DNA of 64,000 nucleotides, from NCBI RefSeq assembly GCF_014267175.1, contig NZ_JACMTR010000002.1:3931501-3995500 (forward strand), written 5' to 3'. Of the stretch, positions 17,862 to 25,932 are shown one piece after another. The translations under genes were made by a program, and so were the position numbers. Position 1 is the stretch's first letter; every line of letters starts with the position of its first letter. The notes beneath the pieces are model-generated. The model searched no databases and had not been told where the DNA came from. It worked only from the letters and a program-made list of their open reading frames with translations. Source of the DNA: Pseudonocardia sp. C8. GTDB taxonomy: Bacteria; Actinomycetota; Actinomycetes; Mycobacteriales; Pseudonocardiaceae.

Positions 17862-18674
17862 ATGAGCGAGGGCACTCCCTCCGACAGCCATCGCCCCTCA
17901 CTCGATCCGGGCGAGCGGCTCAGCCCGCAGATCGCGCGCCTCATCCGCGAGCTGATCATGAATGGGGAGGCCAAGGGCCACTCGTGGTTGCGGACCGAGC
18001 ATCTCGGATCGCGATTCGGGGTCAGCGCCACCCCGGTCCGTGAAGCACTGATGTCCTTGCACGGCGAGGGTCTGGTGTCCTTCCATCCCGGCCGCGGGTT
18101 CCAGGTCGTCCCGATGACGCGACAGGACCTCCTCGATCTCTACGACGCACAGGCCCACTTCGCCGGAGAGCTCACCTCGCGCGCCGCTCCGCTCCTCACC
18201 GACCAGGACCTCGAGCTCCTCCAGCAGATGCAGCAGGACCTGATCAGGGCACTCGAGGAGGGCGACGGCGTCGGCGCCGAGTCGATCGAGATCGGGTTGC
18301 ACCGCGTCATCAACGTGGCCGCCGACGCGCCGAAGCTGCGCTGGCTGCTCAAGTCAACCACCCGTTACGCGCCGTTCCGGTCCTGGAGCAGCGTCCCGCA
18401 CTGGTCGACCGCGGCCCCGGACGACCACCTGCTCATCCTGCGCAGCCTGGAGCGACGCAGCGCCACCACCGCCGGCGCAGCCATGACCGCGCACATCCAC
18501 AACGTGGCCGATCTCCTCGCGGACCACCTCATGGAGCGCGGCGTGCTCGTGGAGGACCACGAGGCGGCGCCGGACAGGATGCGATCGCACCTGGCTGACG
18601 TCTCCCGCCGCGCCGGCTCGCGACTCCCCGGCCGCCGGGACCGGCCCGCTCCGGGATCCCCTCCGGCTCGCTGA
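17862..18674 (+). CDS. GntR-family (FCD/VanR-type) transcriptional regulator
   Basis: A 270-residue regulator. The winged helix covers about residues 15-80: LSPQIARLIRELIMNGEAKGHSWLRTEHLGSRFGVSATPVREALMSLHGEGLVSFHPGRGFQVVPMT. A helical FCD effector domain follows (DLLDLYDAQAHFAGELTSRAAPLLT...), with candidate metal/ligand histidines in IGLHRVIN and TAHIHNVAD. FCD regulators typically bind palindromes built on TnGTATACnA or similar, and respond to organic acids. It sits at the left edge of the 18.7-30.4 kb module whose promoters share GATTCTATAGAATC-like palindromes, so it is the best local candidate for their regulator (inference). The last ~30 residues are Arg/Pro-rich and poorly conserved. 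Confidence 0.9.
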   Translation: MSEGTPSDSHRPSLDPGERLSPQIARLIRELIMNGEAKGHSWLRTEHLGSRFGVSATPVREALMSLHGEGLVSFHPGRGFQVVPMTRQDLLDLYDAQAHFAGELTSRAAPLLTDQDLELLQQMQQDLIRALEEGDGVGAESIEIGLHRVINVAADAPKLRWLLKSTTRYAPFRSWSSVPHWSTAAPDDHLLILRSLERRSATTAGAAMTAHIHNVADLLADHLMERGVLVEDHEAAPDRMRSHLADVSRRAGSRLPGRRDRPAPGSPPAR

Positions 18675-18763
18675 TCGTCCCGGCGGCCCGACTGTCTCGC
18701 CCGGGGCGCCGGCCGTTGCCCGAGGTCGCTGCATCGTCCCGACAGCCTCGCATGATCGCGCTA

Positions 18764-18777
18764 GATTCTATACAATC
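18764..18777. promoter_or_regulatory. regulon palindrome, site 1
   Basis: GATTCTATACAATC, a 14-bp near-palindrome (symmetric except for one base pair), lies 90 nt after the GntR gene. It is the first of a set of related sites found only between 18.7 and 30.4 kb. It precedes a good ribosome-binding site and ATG (18816-18827) with no recognisable gene behind it. Confidence 0.6.
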
Positions 18778-18824
18778 ATTCTCCAGTCACGCGTCGATCA
18801 ACCGGCGCGACGATGCGGAGGAAC

Positions 18825-19226
18825 ATGGATCACACGGATGTGTCGGACCCGACCGAGCCGGCCGGGTCCGGTCACCCGACCCGTCCCGCCGTCACGGGCC
18901 CCGGACACCGGTTCCGGCGCTCGGCGTATCGGCCCGGTCGCCCCGGTGTTCACCGGGGTCGAGGTGACATCCCGACGTCGTCGACGCACAGTCGGAGAAC
19001 AGCAACCTCGCCCCTGGCCACGGAACCCTCTCGGGCGCGCCGACAGGCCGCCGCCGCGACCACCTCCGTGCTGCCTTCGCGCTTCCCGCCGACGGGCACG
19101 TCGAGCCGCCTGCTGCCCGGCCGAGCCCTGGTCGGCGATCGGATCGCGGCCAGGGCCGAGCAGCCGCACAACCTTGCACTAGACCATAATCTCTATAGAT
19201 TGAATCGCCACGGGCGAGCGAACTGA
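18825..19226 (+). other. doubtful reading frame behind a good start signal
   Basis: GGAGGAAC directly precedes an ATG at 18825, and the frame stays open for 133 codons (MDHTDVSDPTEPAGSG...). Beyond the first ~15 residues the peptide is a run of Arg/Pro/Thr/Ser without conserved pattern, as expected for translated GC-rich non-coding DNA. It may be the 5' remnant of a deleted gene or a short leader. The stretch 18675-19240 (566 nt) otherwise holds only the two palindromes described separately. Confidence 0.2.
19189..19202. promoter_or_regulatory. regulon palindrome, site 2 (upstream of FmdB-like/ADH genes)
   Basis: ATCTCTATAGATTG, with the exact CTATAG core shared by the other sites, lies 39 nt before the FmdB-like start. 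A TTGCAC (19174-19179) just upstream could serve as a -35 element, placing the palindrome in the promoter region. It probably controls the operon 19241-20852. Confidence 0.55.
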
Positions 19227-19240
19227 CGAAGGAGTCGGCC

Positions 19241-19687
19241 ATGCCGTTGTACGACTACGCGTGCTCCTGCGGGGCCCGCTTCGAGATGATGGTGCCGTCC
19301 TGGAGCTCCCCCGCTCCGGGCTGCCCGGCGTGCGGAGCGGCCACCCACCGCCGTCCCCCATCACCGGCGATGCACGGTCGCGCCACGCCTCCGGCGGCCA
19401 TGTCCACCGCGCCGCAGTCGTGGGAGGGCGTCAACAACGGCGACCGGGACACGATCACGCACTGGCGACGTCAGATGGACGCTCGCCAGGAGTTCGAGTC
19501 CCGCCACCCCGAGCACAAGGAGCACCGGGATGCGGTCGCCGCGCACGAGGGAAGCTTCGAGCGCCGTCCGCTGACCTACAAGGAACTCGCGTCACGTGCC
19601 GCGACCACCAAGGACGCCACGACAGCGGCCGCGGAGGCCAGCCGGGATCGCCGCACGGGCCCCGGCTCCACGAGTTCCGCCACGTGA
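19241..19687 (+). CDS. FmdB-type zinc-ribbon protein
   Basis: A 148-residue protein whose first 45 residues form a zinc ribbon: MPLYDYACSCGARFEMMVP..., with CxC (residues 8 and 10) and CPACG (about 27-31) as metal ligands. This is the FmdB domain, found as a putative regulator next to amidase genes and in several catabolic operons. The remaining ~100 residues are charged and low in hydrophobics (ITHWRRQMDARQEFESRHPEHKEHRDAV...), possibly helical, without known domain. AAGGAG precedes the ATG. It lies 52 nt before the NDMA-type alcohol dehydrogenase. It could be a metal-delivery or protein-interaction partner of that enzyme; this is inference. Confidence 0.78.
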   Translation: MPLYDYACSCGARFEMMVPSWSSPAPGCPACGAATHRRPPSPAMHGRATPPAAMSTAPQSWEGVNNGDRDTITHWRRQMDARQEFESRHPEHKEHRDAVAAHEGSFERRPLTYKELASRAATTKDATTAAAEASRDRRTGPGSTSSAT

Positions 19688-19739
19688 CCGGCGGCGCCCC
19701 TCCCACCACCCGCCCGGCCGATCAACGAAGCGAGGAACG

Positions 19740-20852
19740 ATGAAGACGACCGCGGCGGTCATCCACGAGGCCGGAAGGCCGCTCGAGCTGGTCGAGCTCG
19801 ATGTCGCGGCGCCGGGTGAGGGTGAGGTTCTCATCCGCTACACCCACGCCGGGCTCTGCCATTCCGACCTGCACGTCATGCAGGGCGACATGAAGGGCTG
19901 GTTGCCGCTCGTGCTCGGGCACGAGGGCGCCGGCGTCGTCGAGGACGTGGGCCCGGGCGTCACCCGGGTCGCTCCGGGCGACCACGTGGTCTGCTCGTTC
20001 ATCCCGAGCTGCGGGCACTGCCATTGGTGCGCCACCGGGCAGCAGGCGATCTGCGACATGGGCGCCAACATCATGCGCGGCTTCCTCCCGGGTGAGAGCT
20101 GGCCGCTGTCGGGGCCTGCCGGGCGCTACGGGGCGATGTGCATGCTCGGAACCTTCAGCCAGTACGGCGTGATCCATCAGACCTCGGCGGTACGCATCGA
20201 GCCCGATCTGCCGCTGGACAAGGCCGCACTCGTCGGCTGCGGCGTGCCGACCGGGTGGGGTTCGGCGGTGAACGCCGCCGACGTCCGGGCCGGTGAGACC
20301 GTCGTCGTCTACGGCACGGGCGGGATCGGAATCAACGCCGTGCAGGGCGCCCGGCACGCGGGCGCGGTCAACGTCATCGCAGTGGATCCGGTGGCGACCA
20401 AGCGCGAGGCAGCCCGCCAGTTCGGTGCCACGCATGCGGTCGGGACCGCCGACGAGGCCCGCGAGCTGTCGTCGTCACTCACCCGCGGAGTGGGTGCAGC
20501 CAAGGCGATCGTGACGGTGGGGACGATGACCTCCGAGGTGGTCTCACAGGCGTTCGACGCGGTCAGCAAGGCCGGGGTGGTGGTCCTGGTCGCGCTGGGA
20601 GACTTCGACACCAGGACCATCGAGGTGTCCGGCACCGTCGCGACGCTGTGGAAGAAGACGATCCGCGGCAGCCTCTTCGGTGACTGCAACCCGACCACCG
20701 ACATCCCGCACCTGCTCGGGCTCTACCGGACCGGTGACCTCGAGCTCGACGGCCTGGTGACCCGGACCTACGCCCTCGACCAGGTCAACCAGGGCTACGA
20801 CGACCTGCTGGCCGGGCACAACATCCGCGGCCTGATCGTCCACGAGCACTGA
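19740..20852 (+). CDS. zinc-dependent NDMA-type alcohol dehydrogenase
   Basis: A 370-residue class III-like MDR alcohol dehydrogenase. The catalytic zinc ligands are in GLCHSD and LGHEGAGVVE (Cys, His-Glu), and the structural zinc loop is CGHCHWCATGQQAIC. The cofactor loop is VVVYGTGGIGINAVQGARHAGA. The insertion after the zinc loop (MRGFLPGESWPL...GAMCMLGTFSQYGVIH) matches the actinobacterial family of N,N-dimethyl-4-nitrosoaniline-dependent alcohol dehydrogenases (Rxyl_3153 type). In these, NAD is tightly bound and electrons are thought to pass through mycofactocin. It oxidises an alcohol to the aldehyde that the ALDH at 21016 could take over. No mycofactocin biosynthesis genes are in the window. 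Confidence 0.9.
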   Translation: MKTTAAVIHEAGRPLELVELDVAAPGEGEVLIRYTHAGLCHSDLHVMQGDMKGWLPLVLGHEGAGVVEDVGPGVTRVAPGDHVVCSFIPSCGHCHWCATGQQAICDMGANIMRGFLPGESWPLSGPAGRYGAMCMLGTFSQYGVIHQTSAVRIEPDLPLDKAALVGCGVPTGWGSAVNAADVRAGETVVVYGTGGIGINAVQGARHAGAVNVIAVDPVATKREAARQFGATHAVGTADEARELSSSLTRGVGAAKAIVTVGTMTSEVVSQAFDAVSKAGVVVLVALGDFDTRTIEVSGTVATLWKKTIRGSLFGDCNPTTDIPHLLGLYRTGDLELDGLVTRTYALDQVNQGYDDLLAGHNIRGLIVHEH

Positions 20853-20862
20853 TCGACCCACG

Positions 20863-20903
20863 AGGGTGAGGCGCCCGGTCCGGCGGGCCGGGCGCCTCAC
20901 CCT
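20863..20903. terminator. bidirectional hairpin terminator
   Basis: Perfect 16-bp stem (arms 20863-20878 and 20888-20903, left arm AGGGTGAGGCGCCCGG) with a 9-nt loop. It lies between the convergent alcohol dehydrogenase and aldehyde dehydrogenase genes, so it likely stops transcription from both sides. Confidence 0.8.
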
Positions 20904-21015
20904 GCCCCGGGTCTCGGCCGGCGCGGCCCGGTGCTCGGGTGTGGGTGGGGCGACGGCGGCGCCCCGTGGCGGGACCCGGGCACGCACCTCTCCGCCGGCG
21001 CGTGCCCGGCCGTGC

Positions 21016-22437
21016 TCAGAGCTGGATGGACTTGATCTCCTGGTACTCCTCGAGCCCGGGCCGGCCCATCTCCCGGCCGACGCCGGAGCGCTTGTAGCCG
21101 CCGAACGGCGCGAACGCGTTGTAGGCCCCACCGTTGACGTCGATCTGCCCGGTGCGCACCCTGCGGGCGAAGGCCAGCGCACGATCCTGGTCCGCCGACC
21201 ACACCGCACCGTGCAGGCCGTACTCGGAGTTGTTGGCGATCGCCAGCGCCTCGTCGTCGTCCCGGTAGGGGATCACCGACAGCACCGGCCCGAAGATCTC
21301 CTCCTGGGCGATGGTCGAGTCCGGGTCGACGTCACCGAACACCGTGGGTGCCACGTAGAAGCCCGTCGTCCGGCCCTCCGGAGCATCGGCTCCACCGGTG
21401 ACGAGCCGGGCACCCTCCTCGATGCCCGTACGGATGTAGCCGCGGACCCGTTCGCGCTGGGCGGCGGAGACCATCGGGCCCAGCTTGGTCCTGGGGTCGA
21501 GCGGGTCACCGGGGACGAAGCCCTCGGCGGCAGCCTTGGCCAGCTCGAGCACCTCGTCCTGCCGGTCGGCGGGGACGACGAGCCGGGTCCAGGCGGTGCA
21601 GGTCTGGCCGCCGTTGAGGAAGGCGTTGGCCACACCCATCTTCACCGCGCCCGCGACGTCGGCGTCGTCGAGCAGGACGTTCGCGGACTTGCCGCCGAGT
21701 TCGAGGGTCACCTTCTTCACCGTGCGCGCGGCCAGCTCCGCGACCCGGGAGCCGGCCCGGACCGACCCGGTGAACGACACCATGTCGACGTCGGCGTGGG
21801 TCGCCAGCGCCTCACCGATGACCGGGCCGGTACCGTGCACCAAGTTGATCACGCCCGCCGGGAAGCCGGCCTCGTCGATCGCCTCGAACAGGTGCCGCAC
21901 CACGAGTGGCGCGACCTCGCTCGGCTTGAGGACGACGGTGCATCCCGCCGCGAGGGCAGGTGCGATCTTGGCGGTGATCTGGTGCAACGGGTAGTTCCAC
22001 GGGGTGATCGCCGCGACCACACCGACCGGCTCCCGCACGACGAGGGAGTTGCCGACCTTCTCCTCCGGCTCGTCGCCCTCGAGGATCTCGACGTAGGTCG
22101 AGACGTCGGTCTGCGGCAACGCCGCCTGGATCCGGCTCGAGATCCGCATCGGGGTACCGACGTCCCTGGAGATCGTCTCGGCGATCTCCTCCGCCCGCTT
22201 CGCCAAGCCGTCGTGCAGCCGGCGCAGGTACTCGGCACGTTCCGGTCGCGTCGTCGCGGCCCACTCCGGGAACGCCTCCCGGGCGGCCGCGACAGCCTCC
22301 TCGACGTCGTCCACGGTGCCCTCCGGCACCGCGCCGATGACCTCCTCGGTGCTCGGATCGACCACCGGAATCGTGCCGCTGCCGGTGCTCGGCACCCAGG
22401 CACCGGAGCGATAGAGCTTCTCGGTCTCCACGGTCAT
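21016..22437 (-). CDS. aldehyde dehydrogenase
   Basis: A 473-residue NAD(P)-dependent aldehyde dehydrogenase that converts an aldehyde to its carboxylic acid. Visible landmarks: the ITPWNYPLHQI segment, the cofactor motif FTGSVRAGSRVAE, the general-base Glu in VTLELGGKSANVLL, the nucleophile Cys in FLNGGQTCTAWTRLV, the EEIFGPVLSVIPY motif, and the C-terminal PFGGYKRSGVGREMG. The ATG at 22437 is preceded by AAGGAGCGAGCA; a methionine 11 codons upstream is unlikely. It is convergent with the alcohol dehydrogenase at 19740, with which it forms a logical alcohol-to-acid pair. A GATTCTATAG palindrome lies in its promoter at 22515-22528. Confidence 0.93.
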   Translation of the reverse strand: MTVETEKLYRSGAWVPSTGSGTIPVVDPSTEEVIGAVPEGTVDDVEEAVAAAREAFPEWAATTRPERAEYLRRLHDGLAKRAEEIAETISRDVGTPMRISSRIQAALPQTDVSTYVEILEGDEPEEKVGNSLVVREPVGVVAAITPWNYPLHQITAKIAPALAAGCTVVLKPSEVAPLVVRHLFEAIDEAGFPAGVINLVHGTGPVIGEALATHADVDMVSFTGSVRAGSRVAELAARTVKKVTLELGGKSANVLLDDADVAGAVKMGVANAFLNGGQTCTAWTRLVVPADRQDEVLELAKAAAEGFVPGDPLDPRTKLGPMVSAAQRERVRGYIRTGIEEGARLVTGGADAPEGRTTGFYVAPTVFGDVDPDSTIAQEEIFGPVLSVIPYRDDDEALAIANNSEYGLHGAVWSADQDRALAFARRVRTGQIDVNGGAYNAFAPFGGYKRSGVGREMGRPGLEEYQEIKSIQL

Positions 22438-22514
22438 TGCTCGCTCCTTCTCGCCGCGCGACGGCGGCATCGCCGACCCGGCAGAACGTCGGGGCGGACG
22501 AACTCGTACGCAGC

Positions 22515-22528
22515 GATTCTATAGAAGA
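22515..22528. promoter_or_regulatory. regulon palindrome, site 3 (ALDH promoter)
   Basis: GATTCTATAGAAGA lies 78 nt before the ALDH start. On the minus strand it directly follows a TTGTCA (-35-like, 22529-22534), the same placement as at 30347-30360. A matching -10 is not clear. Confidence 0.65.
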
Positions 22529-22702
22529 TGACAAACGGCAACAGCGCCGCTCCGCTCGGCGGCGGACGCGGACGGCGAGGTCGCCGTCCGGTGGGAGCCG
22601 GGTCACGGGTTGCCGCCTGCCCACCTGGATCGAACCCAGGCCTCCGACCGGCCCGAGGACTGGAACGGCAGCCGATCTGCAATTCATGTCCGCTTCTGCA
22701 TG

Positions 22703-22716
22703 TTTTCTGCAGAATC
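22703..22716. promoter_or_regulatory. variant palindrome, CTGCAG core
   Basis: TTTTCTGCAGAATC matches the regulon palindrome in the outer bases (TTC...GAATC) but has CTGCAG instead of CTATAG. It lies in the 567-nt gap between ALDH and the metallo-hydrolase, 14 nt after another TTCTGCATG fragment. It may be a degenerate or auxiliary site, or chance. Apart from this, site 3 and the hairpin at 22889, I see no gene in 22438-23004. Confidence 0.3.
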
Positions 22717-22888
22717 CTTGTCCTTGCGGTGACAGCGAGGACGCCCCGGATACGCAAGCCGAACCTGCCGTCGGTAGGCGCCGACCTCGATCAGGAACCC
22801 CAGGTGCAGACCGACCGGATGGTGCCTGAAGAGCCCCGGTCCGATCGACGGGCCGCCGATGATCGGGACGTCGTTCACGGCGAGACGA

Positions 22889-22916
22889 CCGACGACCCGC
22901 TCCAGCGGGTCGTCGG
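22889..22916 (-). terminator. hairpin, probable terminator of the metallo-hydrolase gene
   Basis: Perfect 13-bp stem (CCGACGACCCGCT and its complement, arms 22889-22901 and 22904-22916) separated by only two bases, about 90 nt after the stop codon of the minus-strand gene at 23005. There is no T-tract. Confidence 0.5.
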
Positions 22917-23004
22917 TGATGAGGCAGGGCTCGGAGGTCGCCGGGTCCGCGAGCCGGCCCCGGACCGGCGGATGGCATGTCGCACCGGCCCGGGGCCGTG
23001 CCGA

Positions 23005-23820
23005 TCAGGTGTAGGAGTTGCCCGGGCCCAGCTTGAGCTCGGTGAACTGCACCGGGTCGTGGCCGAAGACGACCTGGGCGTCGGTCTTCTCCTGGATGCT
23101 GCGGATCTTCTCCACGGAGTTGAACCAGGCCACGGTGTCGTAGACGATGCCGGCCGCGATCGGGGGCGGCCCGAAGCTCTCGCTGCGGTACAGCGAGTCC
23201 GAGGCGAAGATCATCGTCCCGGTGTCCTTGAGGTCCACCTGCAGCGACAGCGTCCCCCAGGTGTGGCCCGGGGTGCGCAGGAGCGTGACCCCCGGGAGGA
23301 TCTCGGTGTCCTCGTTGATGGTGGTCAGCTCGAGGCCGTCGTAGTCGGACTTGATGTGAGCGCCCTTGTTGTAGCCGTCGAAGCTGAACGCGCCCTCCTT
23401 CTCGGCCTCGTCGACGACGATGGTCGTGTCTGTGCCGTTCCAGAACTGGGCGTTGGCGGCGTGGTCGAGGTGCAGGTGCGAGAGCAGGAGGTAGTCGATG
23501 TCGCCCGCCTCGAGCCCGAGCTGCTTGAGGCGGGAGTCCAGCCACATGTCCTCGGTCGTGGCGTCGACCGGGAAGAACTGGTCGAGGCCGGTCGGCCCCC
23601 AGCGCTCTTCCCAGTTCCGGGGCACCCCCGTGTCCCACAGCAGCTTCTTGCCGTCAGGGTGCTCGATGAAGACGGCATGAGTCGGAACCTCGACCCAGTC
23701 CTTCTTCTTGTCCGGGCTCTGCTGAGTCGCCATCCGCGACGGGTCGATCAACAGCCACGTCAGGTCCGCGTGCATCGTGCCCGTCGGCAGGATCGTCACC
23801 TTGATCTTGTCATCTGCCAC
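23005..23820 (-). CDS. metallo-beta-lactamase-fold hydrolase (AHL-lactonase-like)
   Basis: A 271-residue MBL-fold protein resembling the AttM/AiiA group of N-acyl-homoserine lactonases. The dinuclear metal site is visible as LLLSHLHLDHAANA (HxHxDH, about residues 114-119), LLRTPGHTWGTLS (His), MIFASDSLY (Asp) and VFGHDPVQF (His). N-terminal VFIEHPDGKKLLWDTGVP also fits this group. It opens a lactone ring or a related ester. In this setting a catabolic lactone (for example from a cyclic ether or ketone) is as plausible as a signalling molecule. The ATG at 23820 is preceded by GAGGAGGTTCAGGACG, a strong site. It is divergent from the acyl-CoA synthetase at 24196, and both promoters carry the palindrome. 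Confidence 0.88.
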   Translation of the reverse strand: MADDKIKVTILPTGTMHADLTWLLIDPSRMATQQSPDKKKDWVEVPTHAVFIEHPDGKKLLWDTGVPRNWEERWGPTGLDQFFPVDATTEDMWLDSRLKQLGLEAGDIDYLLLSHLHLDHAANAQFWNGTDTTIVVDEAEKEGAFSFDGYNKGAHIKSDYDGLELTTINEDTEILPGVTLLRTPGHTWGTLSLQVDLKDTGTMIFASDSLYRSESFGPPPIAAGIVYDTVAWFNSVEKIRSIQEKTDAQVVFGHDPVQFTELKLGPGNSYT

Positions 23821-23946
23821 GTCCTGAACCTCCTCGTCGTTGTGGTAGGTGCTGCGGTCCGCCGTTCCGTGTCGAGCTCGATCCGCTACTGCGATCCCGA
23901 CGGTCCCCGGCCCGGCCAGTGATCTGGGCCATAGCCGACCGTTCCA

Positions 23947-23960
23947 TATTCCATAGAATC
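23947..23960. promoter_or_regulatory. regulon palindrome, site 4 (metallo-hydrolase promoter)
   Basis: TATTCCATAGAATC, one base from the shared core. Read on the minus strand it starts one base after TTGACA (23962-23967), a perfect -35 hexamer, so a protein bound here would cover the promoter of the gene starting at 23820. Confidence 0.65.
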
Positions 23961-24130
23961 ATGTCAACGCAGGCATGGGTCGCCACACCCACACGGGCGA
24001 CGAGGATGCACCGCCCTTCACCGCCGATCGCGGTCCACGGTGTGCACGAGCCCCGCGCGAGGACCTCGCATCGGCGAATCTGGACCGGCGAACCACCGCT
24101 CCCGGGAGCCGGGCCACGCCGACCGCTCGC

Positions 24131-24159
24131 TTGACTTTTTCAGATTCTATAGAGATAGT
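24131..24159 (+). promoter_or_regulatory. promoter with embedded regulon palindrome, site 5
   Basis: TTGACT (24131-24136) and GATAGT (24154-24159) are spaced by 17 nt and form a plausible sigma-70-type promoter for the acyl-CoA synthetase at 24196. The palindrome GATTCTATAGAGAT occupies 24143-24156, that is, the spacer between the -35 and -10 boxes. This placement suits repression by a bound regulator. Together with site 4 it explains the 375-nt divergent gap 23821-24195, where no gene is seen. Confidence 0.6.
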
Positions 24160-24195
24160 CGCCGAGGTGCAGGTCACACTTCGGGAGGTTGCTCG

Positions 24196-25842
24196 ATGGA
24201 GAGCTTGATGATGGACCGCCAGCTACTGCTCAGCTCCCTGCTGTGGCGCACCGAGCGGCTCTTCCATGACAAGAAGATCATCACCAGACTCGGCGACGGC
24301 CAGTACCACAGCTACACCTACCGCGAGTACGGCCGGCGGGTCCGCAAGCTCGCCAACGCCCTGGGCAAGCTCGGGGTCGAGCACGGCGACCGGGTCGCCA
24401 CGCTGGGCTGGAACCACTACCGGCACATGGAGACCTACTTCGCCGTGCCCGGCACCGGGGCGGTGCTGCACACGGTCAACCTGCGGCTGTTCCCCGAGCA
24501 GCAGCGTTACACGATCAACCACGTCGAGGACCAGGTGCTGTTCTTCGATCCGGACCAGCTGTCCGTGGTCGAGGAGCTGGTGGACCTCGGGATCCCGACG
24601 GTCAAGGCGTTCGTGGTCTTCGGCGACACGGTGCCCGAGACCCGGCTGAGCAACGTCCACGCCTACGAGGAGCTGATCGCCGGCGAGTCCGACCGGTACG
24701 AGTTCCCCGAGTTCGACGAGCACGACGCCGCCGCGATCTGCTTCACCTCGGCGACCACCGGCGACCCGAAGGGCGTCGTCTACAGCCACCGCGGCATGGT
24801 CCTGCAGGCGATGTGCCTGGCCATGCACGACAAGCTCGGCATGAGCGAGGACCAGGTCTGGCTCGAGGTCGCCCCGATGTTCCACTGCAACGGGTGGAAC
24901 ATCCCGCACACGGCCCTGCTGCAGGGCAGCACCCTGGTCCTCCCCGGAGTGCACCCGCAGCCGATCGACTACGTGCAGATGATCTCGGACCTGAAGATCA
25001 CCGGCATGAACGCCGCGGTCACGATCGGCACGCTGATGCGGGACGCCGTCGTGTCCTCCGGAAGGGACTGGGACCTCAGCAGCCTCACGACGATCTGGCT
25101 CGGGGGCCAGGCGCCGTCCAAGGCGATCATGCAATGGTGGGAGGAGCAGTACGGCACCTACATCACCCAGGGCTGGGGCATGACCGAGAACACCCCCCAG
25201 ATCTGCTTCTCGGCCATCAAGAGCACGCTGCGCGACGGAGCGACCGAGGACGAGCTGCTGGCCTTGCGCCAGAAGCAGGGTCAGCCGATCCCGCTGGTCC
25301 AGATCAAGATCATCGGCCCGGAGGATACCGAGCTGCCGTGGGACGGCGAGAGCGTCGGCGACTTCTGGGTCCGGTCGCCGTTCACCGCCAGCGAGTACTA
25401 CAAGGACGACCGCACCGCCGAGAGCATGGTCGACGGCTGGTTCCGCACCGGCGACGTCGGCGCCATCGACCCCGACGGCTACGTGATCCTCAAGGACCGC
25501 TCGAAGGACCTCATCAAGTCCGGCGGTGAGTGGATCTCCTCGATCGACCTCGAGAACGCCCTGATGGCGCACCCGAAGGTGCGCGAGGCGACCGTGGTCA
25601 ACATCCCGGACGAGAAGTGGCTGGAGCGTCCGCTGGCCTGCGTGGTGGCGACCGACGAGTCGCTGACCGAGGACGAACTGCGCGAGCACCTGTCAGTCGA
25701 CTTCGCGAAGTGGTCGATCCCGGACCGTTTCCTGTTCGTCAGGGAGGTCCCGAAGACCGGCGTCGGCAAGTACGACAAGAAGATCGTCCGCAACCTCTAC
25801 GCCGACGGCGGCTTCGAGGCCGTCGAGTCGAAGCTGGGCTGA
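24196..25842 (+). CDS. AlkK-like medium/long-chain fatty-acid-CoA ligase
   Basis: A 548-residue AMP-forming ligase. The N-terminus MMDRQLLLSSLLWRTERLFHDKKIITR...YTYREYGRRVRKLANALGKLGVEHGDRVATLGWNHYRHMETYFAVPGTGAVLHTVNLRLFPEQ is characteristic of the AlkK branch, which activates medium-chain acids after alkane or alcohol oxidation. Core motifs: CFTSATTGDPKGVVYSHRG (about residue 190), QGWGMTEN, WFRTGDVG, and the C-terminal PKTGVGKYDKK lysine. Note that the canonical TSGTTG is TSATTG here. The ATG at 24196 follows GGGAGG. It likely converts the acid produced by the ALDH to its CoA ester. Confidence 0.92.
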   Translation: MESLMMDRQLLLSSLLWRTERLFHDKKIITRLGDGQYHSYTYREYGRRVRKLANALGKLGVEHGDRVATLGWNHYRHMETYFAVPGTGAVLHTVNLRLFPEQQRYTINHVEDQVLFFDPDQLSVVEELVDLGIPTVKAFVVFGDTVPETRLSNVHAYEELIAGESDRYEFPEFDEHDAAAICFTSATTGDPKGVVYSHRGMVLQAMCLAMHDKLGMSEDQVWLEVAPMFHCNGWNIPHTALLQGSTLVLPGVHPQPIDYVQMISDLKITGMNAAVTIGTLMRDAVVSSGRDWDLSSLTTIWLGGQAPSKAIMQWWEEQYGTYITQGWGMTENTPQICFSAIKSTLRDGATEDELLALRQKQGQPIPLVQIKIIGPEDTELPWDGESVGDFWVRSPFTASEYYKDDRTAESMVDGWFRTGDVGAIDPDGYVILKDRSKDLIKSGGEWISSIDLENALMAHPKVREATVVNIPDEKWLERPLACVVATDESLTEDELREHLSVDFAKWSIPDRFLFVREVPKTGVGKYDKKIVRNLYADGGFEAVESKLG

Positions 25843-25932
25843 CAGCGGCGCAGTCGCCCGTCCCCGGCGGGGCGGCCCGGGGTGCAGCTCCCGCTCAATG
25901 GTCCCGTTCCGGGTGCCGCGCCCCGGTCGCGG

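Noticed and set aside
22624..22640. tRNA T-arm (CCTGG loop CCAGG with TTCGAT on the minus strand)
   Set aside because: The stem-loop register is shifted relative to a true T-arm, and no matching acceptor, D or anticodon arms can be drawn around it. It is probably chance or an old remnant.
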